Shown here: in pieces, positions 49,668 to 60,300 of the stretch
Layout of the letters: each line of letters starts with the position of its first letter
How positions within the stretch are numbered: the stretch's first letter is position 1
Assembly: GCA_944474755.1 (NCBI GenBank)
Contig: OX104122.1
Location: 22,779,714 to 22,843,713 of the forward strand
Reading direction: 5' to 3'
Length of the DNA stretch: 64,000 bases
Source of the DNA: Limnoperna fortunei
Lineage: Eukaryota; Mollusca; Bivalvia; Mytilida; Modiolidae
The notes under the pieces: generated by a model
Databases searched by the model: none
The model's input: the letters and a program-made list of their open reading frames with translations, nothing else
Told to the model about the DNA's origin: nothing
Program-made: the position numbers and the translations under genes

Positions 49668-49783
49668 TTGCTTGTTTGAATGGTGTTAAATGACACGTTC
49701 AGCAATCTTTTAGCTGCATTCATGGCGTCCAGTTTTTATTGGCAGAGGAAGCGAGAGTACCCGGAGAAACCCCGACCTTCGTT
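49668..49783 (-). mobile_element. tRNA-derived SINE, truncated copy E (reverse)
   Basis: Only the 3' half is present: TTTGAATGGTGTTAAATGAC, CAGCAATCTTTTAGCTGCAT, GCGTCCAGTTTTTATTGGCA and GTACCCGGAGAAACCCCGAC. The tRNA-like head is missing. Confidence 0.7.
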
Positions 49784-50089
49784 TAGATGGGCTATTGATA
49801 TTTGGAATGTAGGTAGAAAGTATTTCGAACCATGGTTTTGGAACATGACCTTAAGTCCGATCATATTTTTGCATACTGAATGGCAAATAAGTGTCCGGGA
49901 TTTAAACTTTTGTCTTCTGAGGCGGGCGTTCGGAATTTGGGCATTATTGCCTGGGCTATTAGTTGGTTTTCTTTTTTGAGGTCAAATTCCAAATTTACTG
50001 CGGGTACTAGAAAGATGATCTCCCAGATATTATTTAATTTCTTTAAGCCATTAGCGGGTTTTACTTATTACTTTTCAGATTAATCATGG

Positions 50090-50620
50090 GAAAAAGAGAT
50101 TACGGAAGCCGGGAAACGTTTGACGGATTTTTTTAGCGTATTAGCTGCAAAAAGGAAGTAGTGGTCCAACAGGTCTTTAAATAGTTTACATCGTGTAATC
50201 CATTAATATTAATCACCTTATGAAATATCCAACCTTTCCGACTAACGAAAGCCGAGAAGCGTTTGACGGAATTTCTTGTTACGTATAAGAAGTAGAGGGA
50301 AGACAGCGATGATTGCATATAACTTACGACCTATTAGTAAAAATAGTCATACCAAACATCAAACCATTCGAATTGACATAAGCCGAGAATTGTAGGACTA
50401 AAACCATTACAACGCACATCGGCTAACAGGAAATAAGTGTCCTAGATGTCTGAAAACAGACTATAACGTACTATTAATTTGCACAAATTACAATATGTCA
50501 TAAAAAAAAGTCTGATTAACGGAAGCCCAAAAGAATAACAAAATTATTTGCAACTTATGGTACGGATCGACGAACATTATTTAATCTGAATGACACCTTC
50601 GCCTGTGCGGCGGGACATAA
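50090..50620. repeat. Strongly decayed tandem repeat, roughly 150-180 bp
   Basis: Blocks such as ACGGAAGCCGGGAAACGTTTGACGG, ACGAAAGCCGAGAAGCGTTTGACGG and ACATAAGCCGAGAATTG recur, accompanied by AGGAAGTAGTGGTCCAACAGG-like strings. A related string (GGAAGTAGTTGTCTGACAGG) is in the element at 11646. No coding content seen. Confidence 0.4.
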
Positions 50621-53340
50621 AAATAGAAACAATATTCTATGACATCGGTAAAAGCTTGGAGTTTTGTTTTGTTTTATTTAATTGCCTATTTATATTATTT
50701 TTATTAATGTATTTATTTCTTATAAATAACAATGAACGAAAGCGGGTGTTTACACCATAAATTTAAATGCTTTTTTAATAAAACGATGGAGATTTGTATT
50801 AATAGTCCCCAGATTCGTAATTCTTTTTTCTGTAGCTGTATGTGTCTACATAGTAATACGGGATGCAAATTATGTCGTACTTCGGTCAATTAAGATCAAT
50901 CTGTTCGAATGATATTATATTGTCATTTAGTGACTACATTTCTTATGCGTTTTCCTTTTCAGTTTATTTAAAAGATAACTGTGGAATTCTCATAATACTT
51001 GCAACCCGATAATGTTTCAAATAGTTAGACATAGAAAGTCAGTGTTGCACTTTAATATGACGTGTTCATTCTTGCATGAGGTAACTTCTAATTTTTACTC
51101 TTTTCACTATTTACATTTTTGCTCTTTGTCTTTATTATACATTGTTAGCAGCCCAAGTTTGGTCCTAATTCACAGCTTATACTTGGAAGTTTACATAAAT
51201 GTATCGTGGTCTGCCTAGTAGATGTTTATGTTTGTATTGTTCCGTTCCCGTTCGTATATTATTTAATGTCGACATAAAAAGACATCTCGGGATTTGTAAA
51301 ATTTCATCGCTAGGTATGTTGTTATTTGTTGATTGCTTCAAACTCAAAGGTAGCGGGTAAAGCAATATCGACATTTAACAAAGATTTCCGGTAAATCCGT
51401 TTCTAGAATTATCTTAATTAGAGCGTTTATTCTATGTTTAATGCCTCACTATGCTTATTACTTTTTTCCATATGTATTGGTTTTGTGTCAAGAATTTATA
51501 CACCAAGGTCCTATTGAAGTAACAATTTAAGTATAAAAATTAATTAACTACTTCAGAAATTAGTGTCAATGATCTTTCGTTCATCGTATCATTATAAAAA
51601 CATGAGCTTTTTTTCGTATCATTTTTGCCGTAAATATGTGAACAAAACTGATTCAAATTCCTAAATTCCTCAAAAACTGTAATGAAAAGAATGTTTTTGG
51701 CATAAAAAAAGTTAGATTAATGTTCAATTAAACAAAAACACTTGATGTAGAAATATATTATGCACAAGCTTAAATTTTTCATATATTTGTTTAAATTTGT
51801 TATCTTAGTACATTTGTAACAGATTTTTAGATTTAAAATTTTAAAAATATTAGTTAAAACAATTAAATATGTTAATTGACGAAATTATGCTTAATCCTTT
51901 TTTTTTACTAAACTGTATTTACTATAGTGAGTTTTTAAAGTTGCAATTCGAAAAAAGTCACCTGTATACTTATAGGTCCTTGCTTTGTGAAATATTTTCT
52001 CATCGTGTCGCACTACTTTTCACTTAAATGATGAAAGTCGGTGTGAATGGGTGTGGTTGGAGGGAAATGAAATTGATTTCTGATCTCAAAAGAATTTTGT
52101 TTCATCCAAAATGGCGGAATCGAGGAAGTGACGCTAACCACTAAATTTGGCTGTTTCACCAATTAGGCTCTGGCTATGACATCATTTAAGGTAGCTGTTG
52201 CAATAATTAAGCATTAGATATTAAATTAAACTCTTTCTATAAATGTACACTTGCGTGACATTATAACGAATTTTTATAATAATTTCACTATTAGAATTTA
52301 CTATTCTCAAACCCTCGAAAATAAGCTATAAGATTATAAACCGTTATTTATAATGTAGATGGATCAAATGGGAAAAGTGTGCTCACTGGAAAGTGTTTTT
52401 TTTCTGCTTTCCACATCAGTAGTAAAAATAACTTCACGAGCAACATTATATTGTATTTAAAAGAAACTTTAACGTACTCATTGGAAGGTTCTATTGAGGT
52501 CAAGTTCAGGTTACAGTTAGCTGTTTGATAAGTACTCATCATAAGCTTTTACTGGATCAAGTTTGATGAACCTATGGCTTAAGCTTGCAAAAAAATGTCA
52601 TTTGTTATCGTCACCGCCGAAAACCCATATGTGTCTGGACAAAAATAACGTCATGACATATTTAAAGAAAATCCCTCTAAAGTCTGGGGATAATGACTTG
52701 AATCATAAGTGCATCCGGACTCGAACATAAAGAACTTTAAACACAATGATGGAGAAGGTAACATTGTGAACCTTTTGTCCAGAAAAGATTTTATCTGAAG
52801 AATAACTGAAAGGAAAAGGTATCTTGAAACCCTTATTTGTTTTTCATAAATCATGTGAATTTTGAAATGGAAAATGAATGTATTTACGAGAGATGGGAAA
52901 CACAATATCAAGTCCAGGTCTGCCTTGTAGTAGACTAACAGCTACGGACGCTAGATTTTTAGAGTGCTAGCACACTAAAATAACAGACCTTGGGGTATAT
53001 TTTTTACTTTTTAGGTATTTTAAATAATACAAATAATTTGTTATAGATCCATGCCTCGTCTCCTAAGGTATGATTAAAAGGAAAAACTAGAACAAAGACC
53101 CCCTTTTCAGTGGGTACTTAAATAAAGTTTGTGGGTTATGACTGAAATGAATGAATTCTTTAATAAAAGGTTTCCAGATATGATCTTTTTTCTATAGGAT
53201 GACTTATAATGTAGGAAAGTAAGATGACAATAACGAATAACAAAATCGCCCCTTTTTTATTTAAAAGATTTTGTAGAGGGAATGAATCAATGGTTGAAAG
53301 ACCCGTTTTCTCTTCCTTCGTCCAAGTATAAATATTTTAT
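50621..53340. other. Intergenic AT-rich DNA
   Basis: I see no gene I can defend. AAAATGGCGGAATCGAGGAA at about 52109 looks like a YY1-type start-site context (CAAAATGGCGG) and could mark a promoter, but no following exon was recognised. Confidence 0.3.
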
Positions 53341-53344
53341 TACA

Positions 53345-53520
53345 ATTTGAGAATATATTCCAAATTCAAAATTTTAAGTTCCTCGTTCAACATTCGTAGT
53401 TCCTAGTTCAACATTCGTAGTTTCTGGTTCAATATTCCAATTTTTAGTCCCTCGTTCAGTTCCTAGTTTAAATTTCGATTTTTCAGTTCCAAGTTCAATA
53501 TACGTAGTTTCTGCGCCCCA
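53345..53520. repeat. Short irregular repeat of GTTCAAnATTCGTAGTTCC words
   Basis: The phrase TAGTTCCTAGTTCAACATTC and variants recur about six times at 20-30 bp spacing (53377-53512). It is a decayed low-complexity minisatellite. Confidence 0.55.
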
Positions 53521-54140
53521 AACCTACCCCCAGATACGACAATGACAACATTTCCCCAATTAAATTTATTGTTGGTTAATTATAACTTACTTTTAATCGT
53601 ATCATTGAGCTGGTTTATTCGGTATCCTTCTTAAAATCACATTAATAATGATAATGCAGTAGGTTAAAGATACACTTTTGAGACAAAACGACAGCTAAAT
53701 GAATATTCTATATACTAAAAGGTAGAGTTAAATAATATTGTGTTATAAACGGTGATTTTATCATTTTAATGTTCGACCTCTGCATTTGTCTGCTTATTTC
53801 ATTAGATTAGATAGACAAAAATAAAAGAAGGAGATTAAAGAACTGAATATATAGATTCTCAAATCTATCTTCATCGTCTTTTAATATATTTACTCACTGT
53901 ATTAAATTTAAAACATAAAAAATGGAAAAACGTACCTGCGCCTTCATCGTTTTGAACTTGTTTAGATCCTTTTTCATCGTTTCATACTACTTTTTACTAA
54001 AATGATATAAGTCTGTTGATCGATGTGATCAACATAATTCAAAGTGCAATAGATTCAATCAGACAGAGAACGAAAATAGAAAAATATATAAAGAAATAAA
54101 TGATGTTTACTTTACCTATCGTTTGAAAAAAAAGGATTTT

Positions 54141-54402
54141 TTTGTTTGTTTGGTGTTATAACGCCACATTCGGCAATTTTTCAGCTATATCATGACCTCC
54201 AGTTTTTATTGTGGGAGGAAGCCGAAGTAGCCGGAGAAAACCCTTGACCTGCGGCTGGAAAACTGGCAATTCTTGTCAATTAAGATTGGAGTCGAGTACA
54301 CACCCTGCCCGCAATGAGAATCGAACCCGAAATCTCAGTGTTGAGAGACCACGTGATTATTTGTAGACGAACTACCTTAACAACTCTGCCACCGAGGTCC
54401 CG
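54141..54402 (-). mobile_element. tRNA-derived SINE, copy F (reverse, full length)
   Basis: Left tail TTTGTTTGTTTGGTGTTATA, body CATTCGGCAATTTTTCAGCT and GGAAGCCGAAGTAGCCGGAG, then inverted box B GAGAATCGAACCC and inverted box A CCTTAACAACTCTGCCACCG. It is about 260 bp. Confidence 0.85.
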
Positions 54403-54642
54403 AAAAACAATAAAATGAGTATAAAGTAAAGATAAATCGTATCTGGTAAATGAACAATTTTTGAATGAATGAGGTAGGAGTGACGTCATGTCAGACCGCA
54501 TTACGCATAAAAATTGTACAAAAGAAGTAGTGCACAGATTCTTATAGTAAAAACGGCACTATTACAAAGCAAAATTACCTCAAATATGTCAAAAAACGAA
54601 AACAAATAAAAAAGATGTATTTAAATTGAGAAATTTCTTTCG

Positions 54643-54724
54643 CTCGACAAGGATTATCAGGTCCATATCAGATTCGCTGTACGAGCTCATCTGATATAGA
54701 CCTGATAATCCTTGTCTCGCGGAA
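54643..54724. repeat. 82-bp hairpin
   Basis: CGACAAGGATTATCAGGTCC-type left arm is inverted as GACCTGATAATCCTTGTC, continuing inward as ATATCAGAT/ATCTGATAT. It lies 17 bp left of a second hairpin. Confidence 0.7.
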
Positions 54725-54740
54725 AAAAAATAATAATTAT

Positions 54741-54861
54741 AGATTATTTACGTTTTTTGACACGAAATGCATTTTTCTCGTCGTATCTCATCGAAGGGCG
54801 AAAGCCCTGAGATGAGATGGCGAGAAAGTGCATCGTGTTTCAAAAAAACGTAAAAAAATCT
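54741..54861. repeat. 121-bp hairpin
   Basis: AGATTATTTACGTTTTTTGA pairs imperfectly with the right arm TCAAAAAAACGTAAAAAAAT, and CATTTTTCTCG and ATCTCATC pair with CGAGAAAGTG and GATGAGAT. The loop is about GAAGGGCGAAAGCCCT, itself a small hairpin. Confidence 0.7.
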
Positions 54862-55219
54862 GTTTATCGCTGTTTTGTTACATTGTGACGTCACAGTGTT
54901 TACTTAACGACGTCTTGACAGCGAGCTGACATGGGCCCATCTCACGCTAGTAAAGTGAGATTGAATAATATCGCACATAAAGATCAAAGGAAAATACTGC
55001 AAAATAGCGATAATTAATATGTATCTGTAGCGTGTCATGGACACGTAAATAGTTTGGGTCAATAAAATAATTATTAAAAGCTGCGTTTTTGAGTTGTTTC
55101 TAGCAAAAACGGGCTTATAAGTATACATTCGTTGCGTGTTAAAGACGTTTTGTCTTGTTTATATTAAATGTTGACGTATTTTTGTTATTGTTTTTGCGTG
55201 ACAAATTAAAACTACTTAC

Positions 55220-55293
55220 CGCGTATGGTCCAGCTTACGCTCCTTTTGTAGATCACAAAATGTGTAAATTGAATTCATCACTTTATTTTCCAT
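55220..55293 (-). CDS. Candidate first coding exon of an unknown gene
   Basis: On the minus strand ATG at 55293, preceded by an in-frame TAA, opens 24 codons (MENKVMNSIYTFCDLQKERK then LDHT) and ends at a strong donor CGCG/gtaagt in phase 2. Upstream (55375-55460) are ETS-like CTTCCG and E2F-like GGCGGGAAAA motifs. I could not find a following exon that continues the frame. A donor-like exon end at about 53936 does not fit. It may be a promoter-proximal relic. Confidence 0.35.
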
Positions 55294-55543
55294 AGTTCTT
55301 TAGCGTTTTGAAATGCGGCGGATTTTTCATTGTGATAGAGCAATTTTCTATAGTAAAGTTTGACCTATAATTACAACGGAAGTGCACATTTGGAAGAGTC
55401 CGTTGTCGTCTGTTCGAAATCTTTCGGGTAATATCGGCTGCAGTTAAGGCGGGAAAATCCTTGCGGTTTGTCCGAATACCACTGAACTTTACGAAACCAG
55501 ACGATTTTGTTGAAAACAACGTGAGGTCCCTGTAGAAACACAA

Positions 55544-55618
55544 ATGGCTGACTTCCTATGTAAAATTCCCGTAGCAAATGTCAAGGATGATTTGGAACTT
55601 GTCAACACAAAGGCATAA
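55544..55618 (+). CDS. Short start-like ORF divergent from the preceding exon
   Basis: ACAAATGGCTGACTTCC gives a good start context and 24 codons (MADFLCKIPVANVKDDLELV then NTKA) before TAA at 55616. It points away from the candidate exon at 55293, with the E2F/ETS-like motifs between. It may be only an upstream ORF or chance. Confidence 0.2.
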   Translation: MADFLCKIPVANVKDDLELVNTKA

Positions 55619-55794
55619 AATATGGACGTGTTATCGTGTAGAAATGTTTTAAATTCAATTTTAACACTATAAAGGTACAATATGTAATAATAAAAAAATC
55701 CAAGCAAAACACTGAGCGCAGCGGGGTGTAACATTAAGTATAAATGGTTTGCCCATGGTAAGTATATTTATGCTGCTCACAATTGTCGCCTTCG

Positions 55795-56060
55795 TTTGTT
55801 TTGGTGTTTGACTGGTGTTTAACGCCATGTTCATCAATTTTTCAGCTATATCATTGCGTCTATTTTTTATTGGATAGGAAGCCGAAGTAGCCGGAGAAAA
55901 CCCAACCTTTGGAAGGAAAACTGACAATCCTTGTCAATTAAGGTTGGAGTCGAGCGCACACTGCCCGCAGTGAAGCTTGAACCCGCAATCTCTGTGTTGG
56001 CAGACCATGTGATCAATAGTAGACAAAATACCTTAACCAACTAGGCCACCGAGTCCCCCT
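55795..56060 (-). mobile_element. tRNA-derived SINE, copy G (reverse, full length)
   Basis: Tail TTTGTTTTGGTGTTTGACTG at the left, body GGAAGCCGAAGTAGCCGGAG and TCAATTAAGGTTGGAGTCGA, then inverted box B (AAGCTTGAACCCGCAA) and inverted box A (CCTTAACCAACTAGGCCACC). It is complete. Confidence 0.85.
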
Positions 56061-56649
56061 TTAGCCGTCGTTGATATATATATTGAGGTGTATAGTTTTT
56101 AGATTCGATCTTTGGCTTCTGTCTATTTCATGGCAAAGAAACGTTTCTGCAAAACGTCAAAATAAAAGCTGGGAAGTGTTTCGACCTTGTAACGAATAAC
56201 AAACATTTAAATTACTGCTATTATTGAGATTTGTTCGTAGAATGATTGTTGTTTAACGGGGAAATGTATTTACTAATGACCATTCATTGACCAGTAACAT
56301 TATTGTGTATTTTGTAACACACCATGACCTAATTTTCCAATTAAAACTGTAATATGATTTTTATTGGTAATAATAAAACTTTTAACACAGCTATTTTGTA
56401 CGCCGTGCAATGTAGAAACATACCGCACTAAAACGTTTGGTACGCTATGAATGGGTCATGAACTAAATATATGCTTATATCCATCCAATATAAACGGCCA
56501 CAACGCAACCTTATTAAAATTGAGGCAAATGCGATGAAAGTTTGAAGTAAAGAACACCAGGAGTTGTTAATAAACGTTAATAGTTTAACGTTTAGCCATG
56601 TAAAACGCAGGTTAATAAAAATTATCCAGCCTAGAAACAGAAACTAGTA

Positions 56650-56869
56650 GAACTTACAGTATAGGTTTCTACTCCAGCATACACCACTTAGATCTAAATT
56701 TTGAGAACTTACAGTATAGGTTTCTACTCCAGCATGCACCACTTAGATCTAAATTTTGAGAACTTACAGTATTGGTTTCTACTCCAGCATACACCACTTA
56801 GATCTAAATTTTGAGAACTTACAGTATAGGTTTCTACTCCAGCATACACCACTTAGATCTAAATTTTGA
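56650..56869. repeat. 55-bp tandem repeat, exactly four copies
   Basis: The unit begins GAACTTACAGTATAGGTTTC and ends AGATCTAAATTTTGA. Four copies differ at only two positions (TATAGG/TATTGG, GCATAC/GCATGC). On the minus strand each unit contains CTGTAAGTTC, a U1-like donor string. It lies 0.5 kb past the 3' end of the ankyrin receptor ORF. Confidence 0.92.
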
Positions 56870-57162
56870 TTATGTAAGCATGTGTTACTGAAATCAAGTG
56901 CGCTCTTTTAGTTCTACGCGTAAATTTCATCATTGTTGCATATATGTATCACTAATTGTTCAGCAGCTTGACAGTTGAATCCATGTTTATTTCAAATTGA
57001 CCCAGAGCTTTAGATAACATTAAAAATTGTTGAATAAACAATTATCGGTGCAATCTTATCCTTACCACTTTTTTAGTTTTTTATGCAGGAGAATAATTTA
57101 AGTAACAAGAAAAACATATTGAACATTTATATTAAAATTAATATATTTTTGGTACATAATGG

Positions 57163-57168
57163 TTTATT
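57163..57168 (-). terminator. Candidate polyadenylation signal of the receptor gene
   Basis: TTTATT on the plus strand is AATAAA on the minus strand, about 190 bp beyond the stop codon of the ankyrin receptor ORF. Confidence 0.45.
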
Positions 57169-57357
57169 TTAAAACAGACACCAAGTATTGACAATAAGTT
57201 TTTAAATGTGCTATATTTCTTAAGCAGCATAGCTTTGTATCGATTTAGTTAGGTGTTACTAGAATATGTTCGAATGTACCTTTGTTTTGGTGCTATAAGT
57301 AGGGTTGTTGTTATGATTTCAACTTGTCCTTTGTATGTTATTTAGTGTAATGGTTAT

Positions 57358-60300
57358 TTACATTATCTGACATTTTAGTTTTTTTGTTTTTGTTTCATGT
57401 TGATTTACATTAGCTGGATGAGTAAGTAAAAGTTCAACAATATCTTTATGGTCATTTTGAAATGCTGTTTGTAGTGGGGTCCGTCCATCATTATCTGCCT
57501 TATTTATATCTGATTGATGAGAAATTAAAAGTTCAACAACATCTTTATGGCCATTCTGACATGCTAGTTGTAGTGGGGTCCTTCCATCTTGTCTTAAATA
57601 GTTTATATTTGCTTTGTGTGTCAGTAACAATTCAGCTATATCTTTATAACCTTTACTACAGGAAAGATGTAGTGGTGTCCAATCAGCATTATCTGCCTTA
57701 TCTACCTCTGCTTGATGAGTCAGTAAAAGTTCAACAACATCTTTATGGCCATTCTGACATGCTAGTTGTAGTGGGGTCCGTCCATCATGTCTAAAATAGT
57801 TTACATTAGCTTTGTGTGTCAGTAACAATTCAGCTATATCTTTATAACCTTTACGACAGGAAAGATGTAATGGTGTCCAATCATCATTATCTGCCTTATC
57901 TACCTCTGCTTGATGAGTCAGTAAAAGTTCAACAACATCTTTAAGGCCATTATGACATGCTAGTTTTAGTGGTGTCCATTCCTCATCATCTGCTCTATTA
58001 ACATCTGCTTGATGAGTCAGTAAAAGTTCAACAACATCTTTATGGCCATCCTGACACGCTAGTTTAAGTGGCGTGTTTCCTTTTTTGTTTTGTTTGTTCA
58101 CATAAGCTTTGTGTGTCAGTAACGATTCAGCTATATCTTTATAACCTTTACGACAGGACAGATGTAATGGTGTCCAATCATCATTATCTGCCTTATCTAC
58201 CTCTGCTTGATGAGTCAGTAAAAGTTCAACAACATCTTTATGGCCATTCTGACATGCTAGCTGTAGTGGTGTCCGTCCATCTTGTCTTAAAAAGTTTACA
58301 TTAGCTTTGTGTGTCAGTAACAATTCGGCTATATCTTTATAACCTTTACTACAGGAAAGATGTAGTGGTGTCCAATCATCATTATCTGCTTTATCTACCT
58401 CTGCTTGATGAGTCAGTAAAAGTTCAGCAACATCTTTATGGCCATTCTGACATGCTAGTTGTAGTGGTGTCCATCCCTCATTATCTGCCTTATCTACCTC
58501 TGCTTGATGAGTCAGTAAAAGTTCAACAACATCTTTATGGCCATTCTGACATGCTAGCTGTAGTGGGGTCCGTCCATCTTGTCTAAAATAGTTTACATTA
58601 GCTTTGTGTGTCAGTAACAATTCAGCTATATCTATATAACCTTTACGACAGGAAAGATGTAGTGGTGTCCAATCAGCATTATCTGCCTTATCTACCTCTG
58701 CTTGATGAGTCAGTAAAAGTTCAACAACATCTTTAAGGCCTTTCTGACATGCTAGATTTAGTGGTGTCCATTCCTCATCATCTGCCCTATTAACATCTGC
58801 TTGATGAGTCAGTAAAAGTTCAACAACATCTTTATGGCCATCCTGACATGCCAGTTTAAGTGGCGTGTTTCCTTTTTTGTTTTGTGTGTTCACATAAGCT
58901 TTGTGTGTCAGTAACAATTCAGCTATATCTTTATAACCTTTTCTACAGGAAAGATGGAGTGGTGTCCATCCCTCATTATCTGCCTTATCTACCTCTGCTT
59001 GATGAGTCAGTAAAAGTTCAAGAACATCTTTATGGCCATCCTGACATGCTAGTTTTAGTGGCGTGTTTCCGTTTTTATTTTGTTTGTTCACATTAGCTTT
59101 GTGTGTTAGTAATAATTCAGCTATATCTTTATAACCTTTTCTACAGGAAAGAAGGAGTGGTGTCGATCCCTCATTATCTGCCTTATCTACCTCTGCTTGA
59201 TGAGTCAGTAAAAGTTCAAGAACATCTTTATGGCCATCCTGACATGCTAGGTTAAGTGGCGTGTTTCCTTTTTTGTTTTGTGTGTTCACATAAGCTTTGT
59301 GTGTCAGTAGTAATTCAGCTATATCTTTATAACCTTTTCTACAGGAAAGATGGAGTGGTGTGCATCCCTCATTATCTGCCTTATCTACCTCTGCTTGATG
59401 AGTCAGTAAAAGTTCAACAACATCTTTATGGCCATCCTGACATGCTAGTTGTAGTGGTGTCCATCCCTCATCATCTGCCTTATCTACCTCTGCTTGATGA
59501 GTCAGTAAAAGTTCAACAACATCTTTATGGCCATCCTGACATGCTAGGTTAAGTGGCGTGTTTCCTTTTTTGTTTTGTGTGTTCACATAAGCTTTGTGTG
59601 TCAGTAACAAATCAGCTAGATCTTTATAACCTTTTCTACAGGAAAGATGGAGTGGTGTCCATCCCTCATTATCTGCCATATCTACCTCTGCTTGATGAGT
59701 CAGTAAAAGTTCAACAACATCTTTATGGCCATCCTGACATGCTAGTTGTAGTGGTGTCCATCCATCTGGTCTAAAATAGTTTACATTAGCTTTGTGTGTC
59801 AGTAACAATTCAGCTATATCTTTATAACCTTTAAGACAGGAAAGATGTAGTGGTGTCCAATCATCATTATTTGCCTTATCTACCTCTGCTTGATGAGTCA
59901 GTAAAATTTCAACCACATCTTTATGGGCATTCTGACATGCTAGTTGTAGTGGTGTCCATCCCTCATTATCTGCCTTATCTACCTCTGCTTGATGATTCAG
60001 TAAAAGTTCAACCACATCTTTATGGCCATCCTCACATGCTAGTTGTAGTGGTGTCCATCCATCTGGTCTAAAATAGTTTACATTAGCCTTGTGTGTCAGT
60101 AACAATTCAGCTATATCTTTATAACCTTTAAGACAGGAAAGATGTAGTGGTGTCCATCCCTCATTATCTGCCTTATCTACCTCTGCTTGATGATTCAGTA
60201 AAAGTTCAACCACATCTTTATGGCCATCCTCACATGCTAGTTTTAGTGGTGTCCATCCCTCCTCCTCCTGTTGGTTCACCGTAGCGTTGTGTTTCAGCAA

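Noticed and set aside
53936..53990. Second exon for the candidate gene at 55293 (donor CAG/gtacgt)
   Set aside because: Stop codons appear directly after every acceptor compatible with the phase left by the first exon.
57462..60071. Plus-strand ORFs of 70-110 codons
   Set aside because: Antisense shadows of the 99-bp ankyrin repeats.
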